Assembly: GCA_963719875.1 (NCBI GenBank)
Contig: CAVRDJ010000004.1
Location: 1,426,001 to 1,490,000 of the forward strand
Direction: 5' to 3'
Length of the DNA stretch: 64,000 nt
Origin: Palsa-360 sp963719875
Lineage (GTDB): Bacteria; Acidobacteriota; Terriglobia; Acidiferrales; UBA7541
Shown: positions 9,022 through 16,968 of the stretch, piece by piece
Layout: each line of letters opens with the position of its first letter
Position numbering within the stretch: the stretch's first letter is position 1
Notes under the pieces: model-generated
The model's input: the letters and a program-made list of their open reading frames with translations, nothing else
The model's database searches: none
Told to the model about the DNA's origin: nothing
Made by a program: the position numbers and the translations under genes

Positions 9022-9225
9022 GGCGGTCTCAATGGGTCGATGCAACACTTGCTCGAAGTCTTCTTGTAGGAGTCTACGAGGCTGATTACGTTCGCGAGCG
9101 ATGACTCAAAAAGAACACTCCCTGTTTAGGTTTTAATGGAAGACTGCCGTACAGATTGTTTCTCGAGGGGAAGTATTGTCCGATCAACTGATTAGAAGGT
9201 GTTGCATGGACCGGTTGAGCTGGCA
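9022..9225 (+). repeat. MITE-like repeat, copy 1
   Basis: About 204 bp, shared with 14221-14424 (same strand) and 31982-32185 (opposite strand). The ends are inverted repeats: 9029-9048 begins TCAATGGGTCGATGCAACAC, and 9199-9218 is its reverse complement at 17 of 20 positions. There is no coding capacity. Copy 1 is visibly closer to copy 3 than to copy 2. A non-autonomous transposable element is the simplest explanation; a structured RNA or regulatory element is possible. Confidence 0.75.
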
Positions 9226-9230
9226 CCGCC

Positions 9231-9244
9231 TATCGGAATGTGGC
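9231..9244 (+). repeat. Dispersed 14-mer TATCGGAATGTGGC
   Basis: Exact match to 33385-33398. It lies six bases beyond the end of repeat copy 1. Confidence 0.6.
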
Positions 9245-9449
9245 TTTGTCCGATGGACGCGAGTAACCGGTATGCGAGACGACGAACCGCGGCCAGACGC
9301 ACATTGATCGTGGATGCGAATAAGCGGCGAGCTTCGAGTTGCAAAAGGGAACATCTGGAGAGCAGATGGCAAATTGAACAAGCGTGTGATCGTCCCAATT
9401 GCCTTCCCGCACTCCTAACAATACGCTAAAAGCTGCTGGGGAGTCTCCC

Positions 9450-12380
9450 GTGAGCACAGCGCAAATCGTTCGCCAGACGACCGCCGCAAGAACCTTTGTG
9501 CGCAACTTCAATATTATGTTGAAGTTCGTACGGCTGTATGGGTTTGCTCACGCCCGCACTGCTGAACAAATCGACAAGACCTGGACTGAACTGCGTGCCG
9601 CACTTTCGGGCGAAAGCGACAATGATATCCTCCTCGCCGCTTCTGGAAATCAACTGTTGTTGAACGGGGCGCCCCTCGGGAACTCAGGCGCCGACCGCAA
9701 TCTCGCGCACTTGATGACCAGCATCGGCCTTTCCAGTGTCCATTTCTCCTCGAACCTCACCCGCGAGAACTTTGACGAGTTTGTTCGGAACTTTCCATCG
9801 GGGGGCAGTGCGGCTTCCTTATTGGCGGAAAAGTATAAGCGTACGATGGAAGGAGTCTCCGGGGTACGACTCAACGAGATTTGCTTTGTGCCTGCCGATT
9901 CTGCCTCCGTCAGCCTCGAATTGGCGGCGCAGATCACCCGGGGCGTGTTGGGCTCGACGGCTGCCGAGGATTCGATATCGTGGTTCAATAATCCGGAGAA
10001 ACTTCTGCAGCTGATCGCCGCCGCAGAGGGGTCGACGAGTGGCGGCAGCGGGACAGAAAGCCGCGGGACAGAAAGCCGCGGGACAGCGGAAGGAACAGTC
10101 GGCGGGAGTGGCGGATTCGTTTCCGGGACCGGAACGGGGAGCGCCTCCTCGAACGCCGCCGGAACTGACAGCGAGGGAGTGGCAACATCCAGCATCGGCC
10201 CTTCGAGTGGCGAAGTTTGCATTCCTGCGGGCAGTGGAGGGACCGCAACGGGCGGTACGAGTTCAGGTGAAGTAAGCGGCAGAGGCGGGAGGCGATCCCG
10301 TGCCGCGCCAAGCGACTTCTGGGTCGAGGTCAAGGCAGCCATGCGGGGTCTGACGGTTGGCAGCGGCCCGTTAGTGACGCCGGAGCAGGAGGACGTCTGC
10401 AAGCTCCTGCGGCTATTGCGGCAGCTGGCAAAAAATGACGACGAGGGAAAGGGGCCGCTCGAACCCTCAGCCTTTCAAAGCCGGCTCGCCACGTTCTCGG
10501 TTGGGGCGCGCGTGCGCTTCAACGATGCGCTCATGGCGCTGGCATCGCAGGTTCAGGACCAGCCTCATGATAAAGCATTCCTAGTGCGGCTTGCCGAGCA
10601 CATGGCAATCCGATTCGCTGTGGACACCTATGAAAGAGGCGATTCGGAGATCACTGGCGTGCAGAGTTTGCTCGAACGCATGGGTAAGGAAATCGCAGCG
10701 CTTCGCGACATCCTGGCGGGGCACGAAACCAAGTTGAAGGATGCGGGCATCGCTGTCGAGCCCCACACCGATCAGCTCGATCAGCAGTTCTGGACCGCCC
10801 TGCCGGACACGATGAAACGTTCGCTGCTGCTTTCCGCGGAGGCCTGGTACGTTCCCCCGCGGCACCTCAGAGACTACCTAGGAGAACAGCAAAAGCTCGG
10901 CGATAGCGACGCCTGCCGCCAAATTCTCTCCAACTATCTGAAGGGCGTCGAAAGCGAAAACGTCGAGGCGAAGAGAAAGACATTCAGTGGTCTTTGCGAG
11001 TTGGCGGAGTGCTACGGGGACGAGGATGCGCTCCTCGGCGAAGCCATTACCCGCGTCGGAGGCCGCCTCAGCATCGAACAGGATAGAGAATTGCGCAGCC
11101 TGGCCAGTGCTGCGTTCGTCCGGCTGAGCCAGGAGGGCGCCACACGGCGCAGCTATCCGGCATTGGTGCACGTGCTCAACTTGCTTGAGCAGCTCGAATC
11201 GACGGCCCCGAGCCTGATCGCGGGCCTGCATCAGAGGATCGGGCTGGAGGACCGTATTTTGGAATTCCTGGAGGACGGTCTTCGCGAGCACAAGGTTCCG
11301 ACCGGGCTTATCGAAATCTTGCAACGGCTGCCGCGCTCAGTGGCCAAGCAACTGGCGAAACGTTTCGGTCAGGCCCATTTCCGCGAGGACTGCGACCTGC
11401 TCCTTACTCTTTTCCATACCCTGGGCCCTGAGGGAATTTCGTATCTGAAAGATTCGCTGAATGACGCGCCGCCGCTTGAAGCCGTCGAATCGGTCGGCTT
11501 GCTCAGCCGTATCGATCCTGCGCTGCTGACGAAGGCGTTGCCGCTCCGCTTGCGCGAATGTCCGCGCTCGATCCACGACCAAGTTGTGCGGCGCATTGCC
11601 TTTAGCGGCGCGCCGGAGCGTGGGCAGCTGCTGGCATCACTGTTTGATTCGCTGGACCCCTTGATTCGCCCTCTGGCAATCGACGAGATGGGGATGAGCG
11701 GCGACGCGGGTGTTGTTCCGTGGCTATTGAAAGTGGCCGAAACCGAAAAGTGTGAAAATGAATTGCTGCGCCTCAAAGCCATCGAGGCGATCGGCCGGCT
11801 GCGAGTGAAAAATGTCGTGCCGATCCTGCGAAGGATATTGGAAGCAAAGCACGTTTTCCGGTGGCTGCATTCGTCTGAAGTGCGTATCGTCGCGGCCCAG
11901 ACACTCGCAAAGATCGATCCAGCGGCTTGGCAAAAACTCTCGGCGCGTGCGGAACTTACCCCCGCGCAGCTCTCTTTCCCGGCACTCGATATGGAAGCCG
12001 ACGCTTCTGGCGTACGGCAGAGACGCTATCGGCGCGCGAAATTGACACAGCCACTAATCGCCGTGACCACCAATCTGCGCGAGAATTTGACGCTCCAAGT
12101 GCATTCCTTAAATCTCGGGGGCGGCGCCGCGACCGTCGAGCGACATTTCCCCGCAGGCATCATCTTGGCATTAAAATTCACATTCGGGCTGCGCTCTGTG
12201 CGAGCCCAGACCCTTGTCCGGGAGAGTCCTGCCGGCGCCGTGAACTTCGAGATCGTTGAAATCAGCCTGGCGGACCGCTCCCGGTTGCGCCAGATCCTGG
12301 CCGAGGTGGGGTGCACGCCCCCGCCGGGCTCGGCGAAGAACCGTGTCCGGCGGCGTCTCCCCCCGCGGTCGAAACGCTAG
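9450..12380 (+). CDS. HEAT-repeat protein with Gly-rich linker and PilZ-like C-terminus
   Basis: 976 residues from the GTG at 9450, which has GGGGAG six bases upstream. An in-frame TTG at 9399 would add 17 residues but has no SD sequence. There is no signal peptide. Residues about 1-190 form an alpha/beta region found in large acidobacterial cytoplasmic proteins. Residues about 190-285 are a Gly/Ser/Thr linker whose DNA has a perfect 15-base tandem duplication (10050-10079). The long helical part (about 300-850) has HEAT-like repeats (for example DEMGMSGDAGVVPWLLKVAE and KAIEAIGRLRVKNVVPILR). The last 110 residues resemble a PilZ barrel, with RRYRRAK and a degenerate second motif (LNLGGG). 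It is probably a scaffold that may sense cyclic di-GMP; the pathway is unknown. Confidence 0.8.
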   Translation: MSTAQIVRQTTAARTFVRNFNIMLKFVRLYGFAHARTAEQIDKTWTELRAALSGESDNDILLAASGNQLLLNGAPLGNSGADRNLAHLMTSIGLSSVHFSSNLTRENFDEFVRNFPSGGSAASLLAEKYKRTMEGVSGVRLNEICFVPADSASVSLELAAQITRGVLGSTAAEDSISWFNNPEKLLQLIAAAEGSTSGGSGTESRGTESRGTAEGTVGGSGGFVSGTGTGSASSNAAGTDSEGVATSSIGPSSGEVCIPAGSGGTATGGTSSGEVSGRGGRRSRAAPSDFWVEVKAAMRGLTVGSGPLVTPEQEDVCKLLRLLRQLAKNDDEGKGPLEPSAFQSRLATFSVGARVRFNDALMALASQVQDQPHDKAFLVRLAEHMAIRFAVDTYERGDSEITGVQSLLERMGKEIAALRDILAGHETKLKDAGIAVEPHTDQLDQQFWTALPDTMKRSLLLSAEAWYVPPRHLRDYLGEQQKLGDSDACRQILSNYLKGVESENVEAKRKTFSGLCELAECYGDEDALLGEAITRVGGRLSIEQDRELRSLASAAFVRLSQEGATRRSYPALVHVLNLLEQLESTAPSLIAGLHQRIGLEDRILEFLEDGLREHKVPTGLIEILQRLPRSVAKQLAKRFGQAHFREDCDLLLTLFHTLGPEGISYLKDSLNDAPPLEAVESVGLLSRIDPALLTKALPLRLRECPRSIHDQVVRRIAFSGAPERGQLLASLFDSLDPLIRPLAIDEMGMSGDAGVVPWLLKVAETEKCENELLRLKAIEAIGRLRVKNVVPILRRILEAKHVFRWLHSSEVRIVAAQTLAKIDPAAWQKLSARAELTPAQLSFPALDMEADASGVRQRRYRRAKLTQPLIAVTTNLRENLTLQVHSLNLGGGAATVERHFPAGIILALKFTFGLRSVRAQTLVRESPAGAVNFEIVEISLADRSRLRQILAEVGCTPPPGSAKNRVRRRLPPRSKR

Positions 12381-12852
12381 TCGCAGACGGTTGATCTCTT
12401 TTACCAACTCGGCCAGTTTCCGCGGTCCTGCTCTTTCGATGCTCGTTCCGCGAGTACCATCCAACGTTCGGTCGCTTCGCTTTGCATAGCACCTGAGTCG
12501 AGCTAGAGAGCTACCGATCCTCGTGTATCACAGATGTTAAAAACCATCAATAAATCATACCGATGCGTTAATCACTTTGGACCCGGGTCAAAGTAAACGA
12601 TTGAAGGCCGATATCGAGGAAATGGCTAGATTCAGGTACCGACGCCACCCGCTAGCCAGATCTTACAAAGCCGACAAGCCTAGAAACGCCTTTCTCATCC
12701 GTTATTTTCGAGGGTCGTAGACAAGTACAGTAATTATGTTAATGAATTAAAGGATTCTTCCGGTACTCGTAGTGCTCCGGCATCGTTAAAGTTGTGAAGG
12801 AATCTGCAGGGCTATTCAATAGGATTTGGGAAGCTTGATAAAGGAGTCGGTG
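12381..12852. other. Gene-less stretch
   Basis: No gene, repeat or strong hairpin seen. It presumably carries the promoter of the PEGA-domain gene. Confidence 0.4.
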
Positions 12853-13506
12853 ATGCTGACACAACTTGAAAATCACAGGCAGAGATGGATTGGCGTTCTG
12901 GCCATCCTGGTTTCGTATTTCACCTTGAGTCCGATGGTAACGCCCTTGAAGGCGCAGACTACAATTCTTGGGGAATTGACATTTAAAGGCGCGTCGAAGG
13001 TGGAAAAAACCTCCGGCGTGTGGATTGACGGCAAGTATGTGGGATATTTGGGTGAACTGTGGGGCCCAAAGCGGATTCTCTTGATTCCTGGTGACCACGA
13101 TCTGGCCGTTCGGCAGGCGGGTTATAAGGACTTCACGGAGACACTGACCGTGGAACCCAAGGAATTATTGCTCGTTCCCGTCAAGATGGAGAAAGAAGCC
13201 AACGACACGTGGCCGAGCGTGACCGCTCAACTGAAAGTTGACGTTCAACCGGACCGCGCTGCCGTTTTCGTGGACAACAGATTTTTGGGACATGCAGGGG
13301 AATTGGGCGGAGCCTTTCACTCCATGCTGCTCAGTCCCGGGACGCACCGAATCAAGGTCGAATTGCCCGGCTACCAAAGTTTCGAAACGGACGTGACTTT
13401 AGTGGCCGGCCAGAAGTCAGTAGTTAAGACAAATCTTGCGAAGGGCAGTATCCATCAGGCTGACGCCCTCATCTATGAGGCCAACAATTCCGGACGAGAC
13501 AAGTAA
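12853..13506 (+). CDS. Exported protein with two PEGA domains
   Basis: 217 residues from the ATG at 12853, chosen because AAGGAGT lies six bases upstream; an in-frame TTG 27 bases earlier lacks such a site. A signal peptide or anchor covers about residues 8-36. Two PEGA repeats follow: the first around residues 50-110 (VWIDGKYVGYLGE, then IPGDHDLAVRQAGYKDF) and the second around 125-195 (VFVDNRFLGHAGE, then SPGTHRIKVELPGYQSF). PEGA domains are surface beta-folds with a likely structural or ligand-binding role. A hairpin follows the stop codon, so it is probably monocistronic. Confidence 0.88.
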   Translation: MLTQLENHRQRWIGVLAILVSYFTLSPMVTPLKAQTTILGELTFKGASKVEKTSGVWIDGKYVGYLGELWGPKRILLIPGDHDLAVRQAGYKDFTETLTVEPKELLLVPVKMEKEANDTWPSVTAQLKVDVQPDRAAVFVDNRFLGHAGELGGAFHSMLLSPGTHRIKVELPGYQSFETDVTLVAGQKSVVKTNLAKGSIHQADALIYEANNSGRDK

Positions 13507-13528
13507 TCGCACATCGAATTCGCATTCG

Positions 13529-13559
13529 GACGGCCACCCCGCAATTTAGGGCGGCCGTC
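13529..13559 (+). terminator. Hairpin after PEGA gene
   Basis: GACGGCC (13529-13535) pairs with GGCCGTC (13553-13559). A second, overlapping inverted repeat, GCAATTTA (13541-13548) with TAAATTGC (13560-13567), could form an alternative stem. The gene on the other side converges on it, so it may end transcription from both directions. Confidence 0.6.
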
Positions 13560-13603
13560 TAAATTGCGAGCCCTAACCTTATCTCCACTCGCTCAAACAT
13601 GAG

Positions 13604-13888
13604 TTACGCAGCGCGTCGTTTCTTTTCCCAATAATCCTTGTAGGCTTGCGCGAAGACTCGACGCGTCTCCTCTTCTTCTGCCGCGAATGATTCACTGAGC
13701 ACACCGAACTCACGATGACTATCTGCAACCATTTTGGTGGTTCGGTACAGACAAGCTTTGTCGAGCAAATCGTTGAATGCATCGGTCAGAAGCGGGGTGT
13801 TTCCCGATTGCATGTACATTCCCCAAACGTTTACGACTTCTTGCGCAAGATCGTCAACGTGTTTCAAGTAATCTTCAATTGGCCGCAT
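13604..13888 (-). CDS. Small hypothetical helical protein
   Basis: 94 residues from the ATG at 13886-13888, which has GGGAGGA five to six bases upstream. A longer reading begins seven codons earlier without a site. The protein is highly charged, predicted mainly helical, with no signal peptide and a lysine/arginine-rich tail (YWEKKRRAA). I do not recognise a family. It stands alone, convergent with the PEGA gene. The good SD sequence and normal composition argue that it is real. Confidence 0.6.
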   Translation of the reverse strand: MRPIEDYLKHVDDLAQEVVNVWGMYMQSGNTPLLTDAFNDLLDKACLYRTTKMVADSHREFGVLSESFAAEEEETRRVFAQAYKDYWEKKRRAA

Positions 13889-14159
13889 ATAATCCTCCCT
13901 GCTTAACAAAGCTACCGCCGTTGTATCAAGAAGAACCGAAAGAGCATATAGAGTAAGTACTGTAGTGCTGGATGGTGGAATCGAGGCTCCCAGGACTTTC
14001 AGAAAAAACCTGAATAAAGGGTAAAAAATACCCCCCCCTCGCTGTTCGCCAACGAAGCATGAAGTTTTCTAAGAAAGTGGCCTCTAAGTCATTCATTCTT
14101 CAGGAAGGCGCAGAGACACTTTCTTCTGTCCCTGTCTGGGCGGAGCCCAGTCAATCGCT

Positions 14160-14173
14160 TATCGGAATATGGC
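14160..14173 (+). repeat. Dispersed 14-mer TATCGGAATATGGC
   Basis: Identical to the copy at 278-291. It sits about 50 bases before repeat copy 2. Confidence 0.6.
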
Positions 14174-14220
14174 TTTTTTTATCCCCTGACTGGCTCGGGC
14201 CACATCCCTGTAGTCCTGGT

Positions 14221-14424
14221 GGTCTCAATGGGTCGTTGCAACACCTGCTCAAAGTCTTCTTATAGGAGCCTAGGAAGCTGATTTTGTTAGCCACCTTCAA
14301 AATCAAACAAAACAAAAGCCCTGTTTAGATTCTGATTGAACACTGTCGTACAGATCGATTCTCGACGGGAAATATTGTCAGATCAACTGGTTATAGGGTG
14401 TTGCATCGACCGGTTGAGCTGGCA
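14221..14424 (+). repeat. MITE-like repeat, copy 2
   Basis: Same element as at 9022 and 31982. The inverted ends are at 14225-14244 and 14398-14417. It is more diverged than the other two, with several substitutions in the middle. Together with copy 3, in the opposite orientation, it brackets the whole 17 kb trehalose-glucan gene run. Confidence 0.75.
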
Positions 14425-14918
14425 CTGTTTGTCAGGAGTTGGGACACAGTACCGATCCGCGATATTGAAATGCGAACTAGCCAAGAGACTTTCCACAGGA
14501 TCAGAGCAGATGAGGATGGCCCCAGGTTCGTCAGCGGGTACTAACTCGGTGATAAAGAGATTGAGACAGAGACGTGCGCAGAATAAACTCGGTTCAATAT
14601 TTAGCGGATTGGGTAATTTACTACGATTTTACCAGTACCCAGGTTGTAGTATTGGGCTTTAGGTCCGTCAGCAGCGCAAACAGGCAGAGTCTAGTCAGGT
14701 TTCCAATTTATTTCAACCGAGATGGTCAGCCGTCGAACGACAAGCACAAACTCCAGTGAAGCCACAACCCTTGAAACGTTAAATTACTTCGACGCAAGGC
14801 GAAAAAGTGACATTGCGAATTCAATCGCTTGCGGACGCCGAATCCCGAATTACGTTACAGTTCTATTTCGTCCCTTTCGTTTGCGCATCGTGATATTCAT
14901 TGTGGTTCAATCCCTCAC

Positions 14919-15623
14919 TTATATATGACGGAATGGTTCCTCGACATTTTCCCGGGAAGCCTCTTTGTCACCCCTCTCGAGTGATTTGTTGACGAGTTCC
15001 TTTGAATTAAGACCAATGGCCAGCACCAGTGTAAGAACAATTCCGCCAAAGAGAATGCCGAAGGCCAGGTCCACGATGCTCGGAGCAATTTTGAGGTGCT
15101 CCAGGGCCATGGCAACCGCCAAGACGATCACAAGCCATTTCACTCCAAGGCTTAATAGGCGCGCATACTGCAGATTCAAGTTCACGGCTCCGATCAATAC
15201 GCTTCTCGCCAAAAAGCTGGCAACGATGCTGCCGACTAACAGAACTAACATGGCGCCGACAATGTTTGGAATATAGGCGAAGACGTTCCTCACGAGCAGG
15301 GACGTAGATTCGACATCGAAGGCTGCTATACCGATCAAGAATCCTGCGAGGATGACTATGCCGGCGACGGTTCGCGAAGCCAATCGTGTTGGGCTGTCCA
15401 TCGGAGACCACTCCCGGAGAGAGGCGAATCCCCAACGATTTAGCCGTTCGTCGAAGTTAATGCTGGTAAGCAACCGCCGCACGACAATTGCAAGCATCCA
15501 GGCCAGTACGATGGAAATCAGCAATGCCGCAATAAGCGCCACCATTCCCGGTAACAGGTATGCAAGCTCGGTAAGGAATTTCGTCGTGGACAGAATCAAT
15601 TCCTGCTTAACTTGGTACCACAT
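14919..15623 (-). CDS. Membrane protein with conserved TM-helix (MscS-related) repeats
   Basis: 234 residues from the ATG at 15621-15623, preceded by GGAGG at about seven bases; an in-frame ATG six codons earlier overlaps that site and is less likely. About five hydrophobic helices are visible, including MVALIAALLISIVLAWMLAIV, TVAGIVILAGFLIG, NIVGAMLVLLVGSIVASFLA and LAFGILFGGIVLTLVLAIGL. The last, with its Gly-rich pattern and the following charged tail, matches the conserved TM-helix module found in proteins related to mechanosensitive channels. It is the last gene of the trehalose-glucan run, 22 bases after the glycosyltransferase-like gene. A link to osmotic stress would fit trehalose, but that is inference. 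Confidence 0.8.
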   Translation of the reverse strand: MWYQVKQELILSTTKFLTELAYLLPGMVALIAALLISIVLAWMLAIVVRRLLTSINFDERLNRWGFASLREWSPMDSPTRLASRTVAGIVILAGFLIGIAAFDVESTSLLVRNVFAYIPNIVGAMLVLLVGSIVASFLARSVLIGAVNLNLQYARLLSLGVKWLVIVLAVAMALEHLKIAPSIVDLAFGILFGGIVLTLVLAIGLNSKELVNKSLERGDKEASRENVEEPFRHI

Positions 15624-15645
15624 ACAGTACCTCCGTTCCAAATCG

Positions 15646-16899
15646 CTACGGATTGAATCGGTCAGGCCACCGCCAGCGGGATATCAAGTATGGCTTAGCC
15701 GCTTCGTATGCGAGTGCCAGGCGCTCGATTCGTTGCTCGATACTCGTCGCTCCCGCCGTCTCTAATTCCCGCGCATAGGAGACGACCCATGCCAGGTACA
15801 GGGGCGTCATCGACCGGAGCAGGTGATCGCGATTGATCGTTCGGAGGCGGTGCGCAAGCGCGAAGTCATAAACGATTCGCGCCCACAATTCATCGGGCAT
15901 ATTGACCTGCTCCGCCGTCGAGCGGGACACTTTCCTGATTTCAAACAAAGTTGCAGGCGGGAGCACCAAACTCCATATTTCTTGAAGGTCACGAACTCCC
16001 AACCGGAACGTTTCCACCATGCGGTTCAAATCCAAGGTTCCGGTTTCTTCAGACGGACATTGACATTCGCCGCGCACCGGCACGGAAACGGAGCCACGCG
16101 CTCTTTGCCAGCAGGCAGCGTTTCGGTCCATCTCAAGAAAGATGGGGCCCAAGACCTGGGCCACCACTGAGCTCATGTTCGTCCAATCCGTTGGAGGAAA
16201 GACGCGCGCTCCGACATGCACCTGGCATATTTGCAGGTTATCGCAGACGGTCACAGGCGCAAGCGATGCCAATGGATGCGTCTGATTCGAGCTGGCATTG
16301 GCATTCCGAAACGTGCCCAGAAGTTTATGAGCGAGCTTACGCGAAACCCCAACGTCCGGCCCGAACGGATTGCGAATTCTCTTTCCGTACAGACATCGCG
16401 TAAGGGGATAAATAATGCTGGTGTTGAGCAGGCCCTGCAACGTGCGGGGCGTGTAATAGGGGGCGACCAAGTCGAAGTCCGATTCGAGCAGAGGTTGCAA
16501 TAATCGGCAAATCCATTGCGGCGAAACGCTTTCCATCTCCGATGCAATGAAGCAGCACGCTCGAGCTCCCAGTTTTTCGGAGACTGCGAAAAGAGATTGG
16601 CAGGCAATCGATATGCTCTGCATAGGCGCCCCCAAAGGGTCGGGACCTACCGCGGACCAGGGCAGCAAGGAGGGCGATGTATCTTCTTGGGCCCCTTGTG
16701 AGCTAGCCGTGGGCGCGTCGCCTATGGGATCGCGCTGCAGAACCACGATTCGAGGGGATCCGGACAGAGTTCGAAGTCCTTCGCACAGCGCCACGATGCC
16801 ATCCTTACCGAGATCGGCGAGGACGCCAACTACGAGATCGGCGCTATCAATTGGCGCGGTCTTTTCCTGCGTTTGTTGCGGGATGGAGTCGACTGCCAC
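15646..16899 (-). CDS. GT-A glycosyltransferase-like protein, catalytic motif degenerate
   Basis: 417 residues from a GTG at 16897-16899, with GAGG about eight bases upstream. The region from about 140 to 190 (LVAPYYTPRTLQGLL, then YPLTRCLYGKRIRNPFG) resembles glycosyltransferases of the glucosyl- and mannosylglycerate synthase type, in which it follows a DxD-like metal site. Here the expected DxD position (about residues 117-124) reads FIASEMES, and the motif usually ending GGDFG reads GPDVG. The enzyme may therefore be inactive or use another mode. It lies 69 bases after treS-mak and 22 before the membrane gene, clearly in the same operon. Candidate roles: synthesis of a second compatible solute, or a regulatory subunit of glucan metabolism. 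Confidence 0.65.
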   Translation of the reverse strand: MAVDSIPQQTQEKTAPIDSADLVVGVLADLGKDGIVALCEGLRTLSGSPRIVVLQRDPIGDAPTASSQGAQEDTSPSLLPWSAVGPDPLGAPMQSISIACQSLFAVSEKLGARACCFIASEMESVSPQWICRLLQPLLESDFDLVAPYYTPRTLQGLLNTSIIYPLTRCLYGKRIRNPFGPDVGVSRKLAHKLLGTFRNANASSNQTHPLASLAPVTVCDNLQICQVHVGARVFPPTDWTNMSSVVAQVLGPIFLEMDRNAACWQRARGSVSVPVRGECQCPSEETGTLDLNRMVETFRLGVRDLQEIWSLVLPPATLFEIRKVSRSTAEQVNMPDELWARIVYDFALAHRLRTINRDHLLRSMTPLYLAWVVSYARELETAGATSIEQRIERLALAYEAAKPYLISRWRWPDRFNP

Positions 16900-16968
16900 T
16901 GTTCAGTCCTCTATCGGTTCAGCTCGCACATCTTTTTGGGTCAGCAAAGTGATTACGTCTGGAACAAT

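Larger units (their letters stand above)
8934..9449. other. Gene-less stretch holding repeat copy 1
   Basis: No gene seen apart from a possible 17-codon upstream extension of the next CDS. Most of it is the roughly 200 bp inverted-end repeat and the adjoining 14-mer at 9231. Confidence 0.5.
13889..14918. other. Gene-less stretch holding repeat copy 2
   Basis: About 1 kb without a supportable gene. It holds a run of eight C bases near 14031, the 14-mer at 14160 and repeat copy 2 at 14221-14424. The part from 14425 to 14918 shows nothing recognisable. It lies downstream of the last gene of the trehalose-glucan run. Confidence 0.5.

Noticed and set aside
9650..10402. Minus-strand Pro/Val-rich frame of 250 codons inside the HEAT-PilZ gene
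   Set aside because: Antisense to the Gly/Ser/Thr linker; its proline richness is the expected complement of glycine codons.
14019..14040. GGGTA-A5-TACCC stem with a run of eight C bases
   Set aside because: The stem is only five pairs and no adjacent gene ends there, so I did not call a terminator.
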